Shown: piece by piece, positions 35,301 to 49,200 of the stretch
Position numbering within the stretch: position 1 is the stretch's first letter
How the letters are laid out: every line of letters starts with the position of its first letter
From: Kalmusia sp. IMI 367209
Lineage: Eukaryota > Ascomycota > Dothideomycetes > Pleosporales > Didymosphaeriaceae
Direction: 5' to 3'
DNA length: 64,000 nucleotides
NCBI GenBank assembly: GCA_027946365.1
Contig: JAPEUQ010000006.1
Coordinates: 1,984,001 to 2,048,000, forward strand
Position numbers and translations under genes: made by a program
Notes under the pieces: model-generated
Seen by the model: only the letters and a program-made list of their open reading frames with translations
Database searches by the model: none
Told to the model about the DNA's origin: nothing

Positions 35301-38000
35301 CACGGCAGGCTTTTTCAGACGCTATGTCTCTCGAACTTGAAGAACATAACGCTTTCTTGGACCCTCCTCCTGTAATATATTCCACCACAACCATTGTTCA
35401 CGATGTGTTGCACATCATACCCGCAACGACCCACTCATCTTTCGCTCTGCCCGGATACCTTTGAGGTACTACTTTGGATGCATGCACTATCTTCGCAAGG
35501 ACACCATGGAATGGAGCAACCTTCACCCACGCATGTGCGACGGGCCGATGAACTTGTATAAATCGGGCAAAATGGGTACAAGTGTCAAGAAGTAGGGCGA
35601 TGATATGATATAGGCCTGTTGTGACGGAGGAAAACTGGATACGCCGTTGATGCGCGGTTCGATTCAGATGCGGACCTTTTTCGAGAGGACGCCGAAACTA
35701 TGTTCTTCGATGTGGAATGTCTATAGTGCGTTTAGTCTTCACTTGTGGAGCGGTGTGCTGGACGATATCTACCAGCTCCTATTGCGACAGTCAGATCTGG
35801 GATGTCTCTCGAACGAGAATGTTTACGCTACTTATACGTACGATCTACGGAGTAAGGCATAAGCACCTGCGGCCTCAACGAAGCTTACATAGCGAGTCGG
35901 CCACCTTCATCAGGTTCGAGAACCATGGTACGGCTTCTGACCTTACTTGTGTCATCGACACGAAGCGTGGCACGCCTGTCAACCACGCACCATCGGGATG
36001 TGGAAGTCCTACGAAGTGCGCTTTCTCTTTCCACCTCGGTTTGGTTGAAATTTGAGATTAGAAGACCATACGCAATAATGTATTTCGACATGCGGTTGTT
36101 CGGATATGATGAGGCTCGTTGTTTTCGAGGCGAAGTGTCTGCCAAAGCGAAAATGGGACGCGTGGCACCCTTCGAGTGCTTCATAGTAGGAAGAGCAAAT
36201 GGAGTCGCTGAAATCGCGAATTGTGGAGAGTCATTTCATGGACGGCCGAATCGGACGGTGGAATCGTACACACGACAAACAATACGTTTCGCTCGACAGC
36301 AAAATCGTAGCTGAGTAACGAGATATGGTAGGGCGAGGCAACAGAAAGCGCGAGCGAGTAAAGGCTCACCATCTAGTCAGCGGCGCATCAGCTGCAGATA
36401 AAGCGCCCTGGGCCTGTGTGAGGATTCCTCACAGGATCCGGCTTGATGGAAGCTCATCAACTTGAACTTAGCCTTGGGTACTCATCAGCGACTGCTTCTA
36501 ATATCGACTCTCTATACACTCAATAAGGAATCAGAAAGCCAATCATATAATATGCGTCAGTTAGGCTGCTGCTTGCCATATTGTGGATTCACACGTCTAA
36601 GATCAGCGGAACAGAGAGTGTAGGGGCTTTTAGAAAGAGTCTGTCAAGACAAGACGCTTTGATCTGTCTACGATAAGACAAATGGTTGGCCTTGCTCAGA
36701 ACCAGAACGACACATACAATCACGATATATCAGAACGGGAGGCACCTTCCACGGAAGGTCCGGTCTCAAACCGCCTTGTGCATACCTCGAGGTCAGTCCC
36801 AAGCAACAATCACTTGCGCTGGAAGAAACAAAGGCTTGTTACATCCACCTTCTTCCATTTTAGAGACTGAAGACTCAGAAAACTGCCTTGCTCTCTCACG
36901 TTGAATCATGGCGGACTTCGAGAAGCCAAGTTGTTAGCAAATGTTTACTTCCTTCCTCAACGAAAGGCTCCTTTTTCAGCACCAAGCTTCAACTGGAAGG
37001 TCGCAGCTGTTCAAAGATATTGCACACATATTTCCGTCGCTTTCGAAGGATCCGCTCGACTCCGAGGGCTTTCTGCCTCGCGACATAAGCGGGTGATGGG
37101 CTAACGTGCAGTCCTATCTCATTATCCTGCAGCTTCTGCTACGAGCGAGATCGCTCATGCTGACGAAGGATGCCAATGCTATACCCGGTTTCTACGCGTC
37201 GATGACACAGGTGGGTCATGACAGCTCACCTCCTGGACTGCTGCAGCCGGTTTTGCTGTATAGTCAACCGCATGTGACCATTAAGAATAATGCATGTCAC
37301 ATATACCCCCCAGAGACTCAACGTAGCAGCTGACCATTTTGCCACCCTAGCCTCAGCCACTTAACGACTCTATTAAGTGGCTCAGGAATTGACAGGTGTC
37401 AAAACCCGGATCCGCCTAAATATGTAGCTTCAGTATCAAAACGCGGAGACCTATAGCATGGGCGAACAATTTAAGACCACGATCGGAAGAACCTAGGCAG
37501 CGCTCATACGACTACCCAGCTAGGAGCCGAAAATCTACCCCGGGAAGCCTGCACATCTGCTCATGGTGTGGCATGTCGTATGCTTTGCATGCAGCTTTCT
37601 GCTGCTTGTTACGAAAACCCCCTGCGCGGCTCTAAGGTCTCCGCTTGTGCCGCATTGGGCGATGCCCCTCAATCGATCTCGAAACACCGGGTTACAATTC
37701 TCGAGTATCTGGCTCCCGAACCCTGTGTAACTTCATGTAGCCGTACTTCTGGGTGATGCCAAACGGTACTTTCAGCTACGGTATAACTCTAAATCAAACC
37801 GCCAATACCAGGTAACTTCAACACGTTCGTTCCAAGACTATAGCACAAAGACAACAACAGCCAAAGCTTGTCTTACAGAAGCAACTACTCGCTATGATGC
37901 GTCACTCTCTTATGAGCCAAGGTCACACTACCTAACACCCTTGCGCACGCATCCATTGCGTTCACCTCTCCACAACCCTAAGTACTGCCAATCTCGGATT
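32302..38000. other. Gene-poor region, left part
   Basis: About 5.7 kb with no supported gene. AT-rich from about 32.6 to 33.8 kb, more balanced after 34 kb. The longest open frames (up to about 150 codons) lack domains, composition bias or splice structure. A patch at 36.9-37.1 kb reads KAPFSAPSFNWKVAAVQ on the plus strand and faintly recalls the end of a HET domain. The evidence is too thin to annotate. Confidence 0.5.
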
Positions 38001-41000
38001 TCCTAGTGGGGCTATGCCAGCACCTCAACGTTCTCAATGAGCCGTTGCCATCCATGTGGAGAGCATGATGCGGAGAGCTTCTCGAATGTTTGCCAACTCT
38101 CGCCGACAGGGCCGATGCTCCAGGATCCCGCACTCTTATGCGACTTCCTAAGGTCAACCCCAGGATTCGCTAAAGTGCCTCTAGCCGTCCTCTCTTGCAT
38201 TATGCGGCTACCCTGGCCTACAGCCGCCTGACTCGCAGACCGAAGGGTACCTGTTCATCTTTTACGCCATCGCTATGCGTTTCACCATATTCCGCAAGTC
38301 GATCACGCCTGGTCTATATTTTGACGACGTTGCCAGCTCTATATTGATGTGCGCAAGACTATTGCCAACTGGCGGCGTCATGTGTGACATGGATATTCAA
38401 GAGCTTGGCAAGATCAACCTCGCGAAGGATGAAAGCGCAGGTCCGACAGCCGGCTAGCTTAACTTCAGCGAAATCGGAGGACTGTTGCAAGAAGTCGGTA
38501 GTGGCGATGGCCAGAGCGTTTACGAAGCTGAGCTATCGTTCTCGTATTGCTCGCTAGCCTCTATCGAGTGGCGGTCCCATCCATTGAACGACGTACGAGA
38601 CGTAACGCCTTCACTTCACCTCGTGCCGTTTTGGTATACCTACAGACGCTTCATTTCGATTTGGACGCCTCAACGGCTGGATCGCTCGGAGCATTAACTC
38701 GATGTGAACAAAAATCTGCGAGGCACGATCTTTCCTGAGCATTTATTATTCGCCCGAATTATGGGGCCTTCCTCGGTCATTGGTCGCAATACACGACCTC
38801 AATTAAAGAATGCCTTCGCGATCCATCGACGCTACATTAGCAGACTGCAGGTTTCCGACTGCAAGTCGGAACAGCGAAATTCCATGCACCGCTCTGCAAA
38901 TGTCTGTCGTAATCTCCTTACTGCATCTGGGAGCCAAGCATTTCCCGGGTATCGTACAGCATACATACGCATGGATCTTCACTTGCTGTACATCCAACTC
39001 CATTTTAGGGACCCCAGTTGGATGGACATGACCTTCGGTAACTAGACTACGACCACCTAGGATTTCACTCATCGAAGTGCTGTAGCGGAGTCTGCTCGGA
39101 GAAACGACAGTGTCTCGAACGCACATCCCGACTTCCAGTGTACCCTGGTGAACATTCGACTGGTATGCCGCTATTAGCAAGGAAAATTCAACTGAAGCTT
39201 GATCGAAGATGTTGATGAGATTCTCCCATGCGGATCCCAAGACGATGCTATGGAAGGAATTGTCAACTCAGTGCTACTGGATGTTGTCCATGTTTCAACG
39301 GAATGGATAAGCGAAGCCCCGCAAGGAGTTCCTCTACTACCGTCAACCAACACGTATGCCACTCAACTTGCTGCAGCTATCGATGTATCGTTGCACTGAG
39401 TTCTGCACGTTGAATCAATATCTTTCACTGGAACGCACGATTTGGAATTCTTTTGCCAGACCAAAGGTTGCTACGTTGAGGTATAACAGCTATAGCGGCA
39501 GTCTGTTAAGACTACGGTTGACGGCTCCAGTCTTCCAGGCCGTTCTTTAGGCTAAATACTCGAACGCTTTCCCAAAGCAGTCCACAACCACGCAACGGAG
39601 CAGAACGCATCCTCTCCTGAGGATGGGTCACCTATCCTGGACGAACGAATTTTGAATCAAGGCGAATCACAGAGTAGAGAAATCTTGCGAAGGGGGGTAC
39701 TTGGAGGTACAACGGAACGGCAGGGACGAGGTACCCTTGAACCTTCGTTGCCTAACGCTACCGCAACTTCTCCCCACATGTACAAGGTGCAGATCCTGTA
39801 GCTCGCTTCCGCTTTGGCTACCGCTGAACGTTGTCGTCGCGTGCAGGCTGCGACCATAGCGCGCTATGATGCGCGCTTCCATGTCGTCTGACGAACCTCG
39901 CGGTCTCCGATATCAGATCGTCGCATTTCCACATTTCAACTGTGGCGCTACCCGTACATTGAGCAACCCGCGAGAAGCTAGATTTTCTTCAAGAAGCATC
40001 GCGTCTGTGAAGGTTCCCAATCTACCGCGACGTCAGTGAGATGGCATAGCCTTAACGACAGTGCCCTGCTAACCTCGTTCATTTCATTTAATCCTGTTCT
40101 AGAAGGCCTTCTAGCGCGTCGGCTGCGGCGATCACTGTCCAGGACGCCAGCCACTAACTCAAGCAATGTCTCCCGCGTACGATTGCAGCCCCAAGTCGCG
40201 TCTCGGTCGGCAACTGATCTCAACCACCAACATCGAAGCGAATCTCTCTGCTGACGAACTAATATCGGACCTAAAATCCTATCGCTATTTGCATAGAGCG
40301 ACGGGGCAGCGTCCAGTGTGTGTGTGTATGTACATGCATGCTGATTGTTATTCTCCGCGTGCCCCCTTCACGGCGCAGCGCGTCCGTGCCGCGCTGCAGC
40401 GACTGCATGGTGGGGTCACTCTACCAACCCAGGTTTCCTCGCCGCCTTCATTTGCACAAATGAAGTTCTCAATATTCGCAATCTCAACAATACCGGAAAG
40501 TGTGGAGAATGTGGAGGGCTGCAACAACGTGATGTGGCAGCTGAGTACCACAGTAGGGGTGGCTTGGACGTACGCAGCTGTACCTGTCTGCCGTACTGCG
40601 GTGTTACCATTGGAAATCTACTGACCTGGATTTTCCTTGCTCATTACCGTACGAAGCCCCCGGCGGACCGGAGGATGTGGGATGGGTCCCGCAGCACTGA
40701 CGGGCCCGTTCACTGTCAATCCACGCCAGAAGTGCCGGTCCGATGACAGCGCACAGGATATGCTTTCGGCTTCACCGTGCTGTGGAAAGACGGCGCGATG
40801 TTTTGATGGTGTGTCTTAATGCGCCTCTGTTAAGATGAAACTGCTATGTGGGCAGACGCCTTCTCCGCAACGAATGCGGGCAACGGACGAGCACGCGAAC
40901 CGGCCCCGCCACCGCAGCTCAGCATGTCATGGGACTTGTCTGTACCTGGCTCGATGGCGCATTGACAGCGGACGGCTGGCCAGCAGGCGGACACATCCAG

Positions 41001-43008
41001 CAGCAAACCTGATCATCACAACCATGGTACCAAGGTGGATCTGGGGTGCATTGCAGTGAGCGACAACCTGCATTTGCCATATCCAAGTTTTTCACCACCT
41101 TCCATACATACACGAGGACACCACCAAAGTAGCCCTGCCAAGTCCAACAAATTTTACTCATGCAGGAAGTAAACGGATTGGGTGACTGTCCAGCTCGGAG
41201 CGCTGCACTGTTTGCGCTCATTTCGTCCTCGCAGGTCATTTCGGATTGGAAAAAGCTACGCCGTCATTCCTCTCAGCAGGGCCACTGTGATTTGACGAAT
41301 ATTGGGCGAAATCCCGACCTGTCTCGTGTCCCAATGTTGGGTTCTCTCGGCAGCTGCGTCGTGCTTAGAGTGATACCGCCACGGCAGCCTGACATTTGAC
41401 ATGGCGTACAAGCGGTGCCGAAAGATCTGGTAGCGATGATGTGACATGTTCCAGGTGCTCCCAAGTACCAAGGTAAGTACCCAACTCATCACTCTCGCAC
41501 TGCACCTCAATTTTCATTTCACATGGCTACCCAACCCACTACCGGTCTCCGTGTTCAATCTCCTCACTCCAGGTTTCCTCCGACCTTAATCCGCGCTACG
41601 CTGCTTGCCACTCAACTAAATCCTCTGCACAATATTCGTCAAATCTACTACGGGGTTTAGCGTCAGTCGCAAGACGTTGGCGATATAGTTTGCCTCTATC
41701 CATATGGCCCAGCGGAGCACAAAGCAAATCGGTTCAGCGGCAACGTGGTCGGGCGCAACCGTCCGTCAGCCAGCATGTCAGCCTCCAACAGCAAGACATC
41801 ACGGCTCGCATCATGGTGCGCTCACCGATGCCTTCCCGCGCGCGCTTATGGAAGCTAGGGAGCCATGTCCCTACTTGGTGGTCTTCGATATGTCCGAACT
41901 TGCTGAATTTCCAGGCGGTCCGTGAGATGTGATAGCAGTAGGGATCACGGGGCGCACTCCGACAAGCAGATGCGACGGTGACACCCAAAGATTCCTGATG
42001 GAACGCATTCGATAGGTTGCCTGTGCCTCGTGAAGGGCGACTACGCGGCGCGCGTGGGCAGGTGGCTTTGACTCGCGAAGAATTGTGCAAGGAGGGAAGG
42101 GGGGTGGTTGGCAGTTGCGCCATCCTCATCCCATCCTGAAACGATATTCCCAGCTATAGTACCAAAAAACGATGAAACACTTCGCTCTGCGCTTCCGCAT
42201 CTTGCCCATGCCATCGCTAATTGTTGCAAGACGGTCGCTAGCGACGTTTGATCGGTGAGTTGACTGTATGAGGAGCGTGCAGCGACCTGACATCTGAGTT
42301 GTTCGCACACGTCGGTTGGGCTGGCGCGCACGCGATGGACGTTTAACGTTTGTTATGGACATGTGCATTTGCTATAGTCTAGGCTGGTTTGGGGGGATGC
42401 GCTGATCGACCGGCGCCCCGCGAGCGCCTATCCGGTCGCCTGCCATATCTTATCCGACTGCCTTATGCTATCTCATGAGTCGGACTCGGGTTGTGGATCC
42501 TTCCCGCAAAAGAAAAGAACTTCGAGAACGTTGTTCTAACGGACGTTAGTCTATAATGAGGAAGTCGATATGCCATACGGTGAGAGATTATAGAGGACCA
42601 TGACTCGCTTTTGTTCAACTTTTACGTTAACAGAGAGGGATGGTGACGGATGCAAAGGAGCCAAATAGTAACGCTAAAATGAAAAGACCATTTTGAATGT
42701 GCCGCCGTTCCGAAGGATATCGTTTTACGCCGCGCAACGCTCGAGTGGTATAGATGTGAACAGAAACCAAAAATTCGTACCCAGCCCCCAGAATGAAAAT
42801 CATAGCCCAACGCCAACACCAAGAACCCCATCTATCATAGATCATTGCCGTCTCCGTCAAGCCATAAATGTGCGCTAAAGATGTTGCAAAAGATGAAAAC
42901 AAGAATATTACGTGTGCAGTAACAGGAAGAGGCGCAAACGTTCGGTCACAAGATACTCTCCCGATCACGCAAGGCAAGAAAAGGCTCTGCCAGGTTTCGC
43001 GAGCAGAG
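38001..43008. other. Gene-poor region, right part, up to xlnR 3' end
   Basis: About 5 kb with no supported gene. Base composition is balanced and CpG is common, so this part does not look like RIP-mutated repeat. Open frames on both strands stay at or below about 160 codons and carry no recognised motif. It includes the 3' flank of xlnR. A frame at 42627-43112 with hydrophobic stretches overlaps the last xlnR exon antisense and is not supported. Confidence 0.45.
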
Positions 43009-46000
43009 CTATAGCGCAAGGCCAGTTCCATCGCCGCTCCAGCGATACAGGCTAAGCATTTCGCGGCGACGCAGCTGCGCGAACTCAGCATTTTCGTCCA
43101 TGCCGCGTCCACGCACCTGTTGTAAAGCCGAGCGCATTACCTTCCGGAAATTTCTCTGCATTGTTTGGTCAGCATGATCGACTCTTATTTTCCGAGATTG
43201 TGGGGAGCAATGCATGTGTGGCGATTGAAACGGGGTAGAATGAGGCTGAATGTAGCATGGTCGCGTCCCAGACGGGTAATAGGGTGAAAGTGCTCAGCGG
43301 CACTCTGCAAAACCCGGATACAAATGCTTCAAGGGAGATTGCGATGTAGGAGACCAGGATAGACTTACCTGGTATTCGGTATTGAGGGTGACGATGCACG
43401 CTTCATGCGCGCGGACGATCGTCTCACAAGCCTTCACGACGTTGGAGTTGGCTTCGCCTTGAAGCTTGTCGGCTATGAGCAGCAACAGGAAGCTCCCCTG
43501 CAGCAGATAGATCCCAAAGAAGAAAGGCATGAAGCTGAGATCAGGGTCGAGTTCCAGAATCTCGTTGAGCGCTTCGGCGGCCGAGACAGCGTGTCCGGTG
43601 GCGTCGATGAAGCTCTGAGACGATATCCAGAGATCATTATCGTCGAGTAGCGAAATGGGATCCCACTTGCCATTGAGCAGGATATGGAGCGTATGCATGA
43701 TGTGCGTGCTATAGGCTACCACGATTCTTGCGCGCATGAGGGATTCCTGGGCTCTGGATGTCGTTGAGTTCACAGATCTGGCTGACGGTGTTCCTGGGTG
43801 GATCGGCTCATGGACCTCTGCTTGTGCCTCTGCGATAGCTCTTGATTTTAGTTCCTGAAGTGACCTCCCATAAGCCTCTAGCTGCCGTGTTATCTCCGCC
43901 GCGTGGTCGTCCCAATTCGTTTTCGAGCCAAATCGTGGATGGTTTCTCGCATGGTGGACTTCGACGATTTCGCCCAGAATACTCATCAAAGGGAGAAAGA
44001 ATCCAAATGTGGATGTCCCAGTGCACTCGTATATGGGTCCTGTGCTTCGTCGAACGGTAGGATCTGAGAATGATTGAGCGGAGTTCCCAAAGAGAGCCGG
44101 TGATTGCCATACGTCATCAGATACAGGTGTCTGTAAATCGCTGCACTCAATATCGAGTAGCGATAGCGGCCTGTTGTAGCACAATGCCAGGTGTCGATCT
44201 ACAGTGTACAGCATCCACCAGACACGTCGTCGTTCTTCTCGCTGTTCTTCTGTGAGGTTGATTGGAGTATTTTGGCCGGAGGAAGGCCCGCCAATGTGCT
44301 CCGGATCGAGTTCGGATTGGGCTTCTGGACCTTCTTCCGGGGGTGGTGTCAACGGTACCTCCTTGCTGAGCTTCAACTCTCTAGCTAGGCTCCACGCTGC
44401 ATTCCACCACCGCAGCGATGCCGCTTTGTACTCACTGGCACTTATGACGACTGCAAGATTAGCATATGTACAGACATCATCAATGCCACCTGGAGCACCA
44501 GCAGAGCTGGCTGCGTAGCTTCGCTGCCACATCCCTTCAGCTGGTATTCCTATTTCTGGGTCCTGTGTCGATATGCCAAAGTTGTTCATCGTTGCACCAG
44601 AGCTAAACGTTGGACTTGCGTCTTCGCCTTGGGATTGGTGCACGAGGGGTTTGAGAAGGGAGATGGTCAAGTTAATTAGCTTCTCCGACAGCTGGCTCCG
44701 CGCGGACGGCGATGACGCCAGGTACGGTGACTCGCTTGTCAAACATCCGATCCAAAGCATGCTAGCCAGCAGGGCTGGGCTACACACGCGTGGGGAATTG
44801 TGTCGCAGGAACGACTCTTTCCGGAACACGTAACAGAGCACATACGGGCTTGTCGGTTGCATGAAGGCGGTGCTGGAGCTTTGGAAGTAGAGCTCTAGCA
44901 AGTCGCAGGCCAAAGATACCGGCATAATGTTCGTAAGATGGGGCACTAGGGGTGCAAGGACCGGGTATCGTAATTGTTGAGAACTTGGTGGGTGTGCATT
45001 CGGGTATATCGTCGCAGAGGGAGACGGCAGTGACAGCCAGCCCGGAGAACCAGATACAGGCGATGTGCCAATGTAGCTAGGTAACGGAGACTCTGTATGG
45101 GGCATCCTGAACGAGTTCGGCGGAGCTTGTGCACTCTGTGGGCTCATCATCTCGTACGGACTCTGTGCGTACTCGGTCATGTTCGAGGGGATGATGGGAT
45201 GCATCATCTGATGAGGTTGTTGATAAGCGCGATTGAAATCGTCCATGGATGCATATTCTGGTATTGAATGGTTGTGCATGGGCAAGCCTTGCGTTTGGAT
45301 TCGGGGTGGTTGCATCGGGTGATGCATGCCTTGGTTTTCGGGAATGGAATCGATGGCGCTCATGCTCATAGTCCGTGATACTGGGTTCACACCTTGGTAC
45401 ATGGCTGCGCTCTCGATGTCACGAGTCGTAGCGATGCTAGCAGAGCGGCCAGGTGGTGGGAGACTGGGTGGGGGCAGATCTGGGAGAGGTCGTTGGCCTT
45501 CGGGCAGCTCGACGTTCGGGGATGACTCTTTCTGGTCATCAGGAAGACCATTGCTGCGTGATTGAGGGCTGCCAGACGCCGATTCGCCTGACGGTGGAGC
45601 AGTGCCGTTCGATGCAGCCGCTGCGGCGGCAGCAGCAAGGTCCTTTCGGGAAGCCTTCCCGCGCTTCTTGCGCTCGCGCATGTACTCGCATGTCAGACCA
45701 AATTCTGCGGTGTGGTTAGTACGCTAAGCATTTGACAGCTGGTGGCGCTGTCAACACCGCGTTGAGGAGCGCGTGGTACGTACCTATACAGTGGGCACAC
45801 TACGCGACGTTAGCAACTAGTCGTCACGCCTATGTCAGGTACTTACAGGTGCCTTGCCGTCGCACTTGGTCCGCAACTGATTACACTGATCACACGCCCG
45901 ACTGATCCTGCGCCGTACTGGCCCTGCAGCGGCAGCACCTCGTCCCGCGCGCTCGTGGAGCATTGCATCCCGCTGACTTCGAGGGGCGGCAGCTAGAGGA

Positions 46001-46206
46001 CCGCTCGCGTAGGGCAGACGGTGCGGCTTGACCAGACCTTTGCCCGGGGGCAGAACATGTCGATTTTGATGGAATTGCAGCGCGTACTGCGAAGTATGGG
46101 CCAGCGTGTCGAGCGGCGACGGGCCCATGTGCTGGGCAGCAAAGTGGTGTTGATGCTGCATCGGTGGAGGGAACTGCTCGTATTGGTGGAGACTTGTAGA
46201 CATCAT
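43009..46206 (-). CDS. xlnR: Xylanolytic/cellulolytic transcriptional activator XlnR (Xyr1)
   Basis: Four exons (43009-43155, 43369-45704, 45784-45799, 45847-46206) join in phase to 952 aa, the usual XlnR length. The start is the double ATG at 46206/46203 ([12 protein letters not shown]). The Zn(2)Cys(6) cluster lies at about residues 105-131: [13 protein letters not shown] in exon 1, CAHCI from a 16-nt micro-exon and [20 protein letters not shown] in exon 3. The fungal transcription factor domain follows ([37 protein letters not shown]). The C-terminus ([15 protein letters not shown], ending [13 protein letters not shown]) is the family's hallmark end. XlnR switches on xylanase, cellulase and pentose-catabolic genes from GGCTAA-type sites. 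The last intron is 213 nt. Confidence 0.94.
45784..45799 (-). other. xlnR: 16-nt micro-exon of xlnR
   Basis: The micro-exon encodes Cys-Ala-His-Cys-Ile plus one base and so supplies two of the six zinc ligands. It is flanked by a CGTAG acceptor and a GTACGT donor. Skipping it would remove two ligands and shift the frame. Confidence 0.9.
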
Positions 46207-49200
46207 CCTTCTAGCGCCGTCGGTGGCCTCGGCCACAATTGCACCACTCGACAGCAGCGGATAAGGCTCAATGGCGGCGGTGGGAGAATTAATCTGAGAT
46301 GAGATCGGATGGGAGGCAGACAGCAGGCGAGGTGGTGTCGAGGTATGCTCAGCGCCGGGCTGGGAGAGATGTCGTCAGGACGGATGCTGCAGGTCAGAGG
46401 TAGGTCCACGCTGCTCTTTTGACTCGCCCGCCTGCGTCCCTGAGTACAATATAGGTAGCTGCCGGCCGCAGGCTTCTCCGCCTCCAGCCAGGTCAGGTCT
46501 TAGTGGTGCCCGCGGGGTATAGCACAGGCTCCCAGTGCTTGAGGTGCAGGGTGGCCAATACCGGATGGCATGGGCTACGACCTCCCATCTCCGGGTCTAC
46601 TAGCTTGCGTCGCGCGTCAGAAAGCTGCTGGGCCACATGGGCTGCTCTGCAAACGAGATGGGCAGTAAGTTCTGTGCGCCGCTGGGTTCGAGCCAAGGCC
46701 CTCCATCCCCCAGTCATCACGCCTCAGCAGTCACCCCAGCACCTTCAAGGGACCCCGGTGCAGCGCAACGCTTCCACGTTAGCACAGGGCACAAAGCCGC
46801 TTGATCGTCGGTGCCGCGAGCTTGAGCGGATGCACCCCATGCTGCTCGCCGCGTCAAGGCCCGTAATCAAAAAAGATATTGCTTGATCGGTGCCATCCCG
46901 ACCTATATGTGCCGTTCTTAACAGCGCCATACCGTACCGATGCCGGCTCGAAGTACCTTTTTGTACCCCCCGTACCGCAGTGCCACCTTCAGATCCGCCG
47001 CTCGAATGACTGGCGATCCAGAAAACAACTTGCGCCATGATTGGCGCTCACAACCCACTTTGCTGCATCTGCCAGCGAGACCTTCAACTCGTGGCACGGG
47101 ACCCTCCTTTCAACGCGCTTCCCGGCCTGCTGTACCTTTCCAGTATGCGCTGCCCAGTTGTCAAGTCCTCGAACAATGTCGACCAAGTCGCTGACCCCCC
47201 AGCTGCGACCGGCTACGATTCATGGCCGCCGTTCCGCCACAGCTGCCGGTCATACCACATCCCAGTGAATCATCCGTCTCGCCAGCCTTCCGCTACCAGC
47301 CTGTGCGGATCAGCCTTTCATCCAGAATTTTCCCAGAAGAAGCCGGTGGGCATGAATCAATGCTGGCGATGCACCGATGGGATCGGACTCAGCGCTTTCC
47401 AAAACGCTTCTCGATCTTCCGCGATCCGACCCCAGAAACAAAATCGCTTTTGAAAAATTTCTCGAGTGCGCACGCATGATAATGCGTTCCACTATCGAGC
47501 CCGGTAACGCATTTTGTGAAAGTCCTCCTGAAATATGAACGGTCACCTGCAGACGGGCCACCAGAGTGGGTGGAGAGACTGGCTGCGCAAGCTCTTGTCT
47601 ATAATATCTCAATTATGATATGAGGTCCAGAATGAGAGGCCATGGCACGGCCATGTCAGCGTGCTTGTCTAGCTGCGGCCTATGGCAAGGTAAGTGGCGT
47701 GCGAACGTTGCAGACGGCGCGCGCTTAGGATGGCTGGTCCATCCGTTCGCTCCAACATGAGCTCAAAATACTCTGGCCGTTGATCGAGATGGTCCAGTCA
47801 TCGCGTAGCGATACGAAGCAAAGGACGCCAAATCCGGCGTGAATACTGGTGGGATGATCTGGTGATTGGAAGGGCGTGTTCAAGCCAGCGGATCGCTCCG
47901 CATTTCAGCGCTGGGCATTGGACTTTACCCCATTCACTGCTTCGTGCCTTTGACGTCTTTTGTCGGCTTTTTTGCTGCAGGAACGTCTAGCAAGAGTGGT
48001 GCGAAGATTTGGTTACGTTAACGGGCTCATCCCTTCTGGCGATCAATAGTGCCGTTCTGCAAAGGCCAGGGAGCAGCACGCGTCGTCGGCAATTTAGATA
48101 GTGAGCCTTTCTTCAATTACCCAAGGAAGACTGACTTCCGAGGCCACGAGCGTCAGGGCCTGGACAGGCCGCGCCATAGCATAATTTTGTGAAGAGATGT
48201 GAACGATCACGACGCTTGCTGGATACTCAAAGGCTGAGTGCTGCGTCCAAGCGTCCAGCCTTCGGAGATCTGCTGAGCTAGAAATCGCCTCGCGAGAGCT
48301 GGGGCGGAAAGAATGGCACTTTACCTACGCCGTTTCGGGAACGGGTGCTTTTCTCCGTTCGTACCCACACAAGCGACCTCAGGTGAACCGTTCGTCGTTC
48401 GCGGTCTGGTTGTTGAGGCGTTCAATAAGGTTCGCGAGGTGGGTCGGTAAAGCGGCAGATGAACCGGACTTGAATCTTTTGTGCATATTTCGACCACTGA
48501 TGGTGCAGTAACACCCTCCATGAGCGACAAATGTTGCCGCGCAGGAAGAAAGCACAGGGAACGGAGACCTTGACCAGGATCGCTGCCGAATCCTGCCACA
48601 ATCCTGTCTAGGCCGAGAAATGTTAGCGTTAACATTGTCTCTCCCGATGCGTAACGGTCCGACTAATCTACACGTGGGTTAGCGAAAGCCACACGTCTGT
48701 TGGATGCGGATTAAATTGCAACCAATGACAACAGTGAAATTTATAGAATTTTGTCTCGCGAGGCATCTGTTCTTGCCGCAGTGCATGATACCATATGTGC
48801 AGTAGTCAGTCGCAAAATTCGCGTCTTGCGTTGCGTAGTCTCACGACGATTGCTAACCGAAGGGCTTGGTGGTGTGTAAAGCTGAGCTGACGTTGCCACT
48901 ACTGTTGCTGGAGACGAGCTCGATGGGAGGCACCCTTGGGGGCTGCTGCCTTCCCTTTGTCACACATGAAGTGCTCCAGTATCCGCTTTGGGGAGGTAGG
49001 TCCACATGGTCCGAAGACTGGGCGTCTGCGGCTAGATTGGAGGCGCGAGGTCCACAAGACCTTTGCACGCGACGGTTCAATTATTTGAAAGTGTATCAAA
49101 GAGATCGGATATGGGCCTTGCCCGTGGAGACGACAATAGTTGCATGACGCTGCTTTGACTTGATCCTTTTCGTGCTTTTTGGTTCTTACGGTCGGTGCTA

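Noticed and set aside
42627..43112. Minus-strand frame of 161 codons with hydrophobic stretches
   Set aside because: It overlaps the last xlnR exon in another frame and has no recognisable family; likely a shadow ORF.
46600..46710. GGGTTCGAGCC resembling a tRNA B box
   Set aside because: No acceptor stem pairing or A box at a suitable distance.
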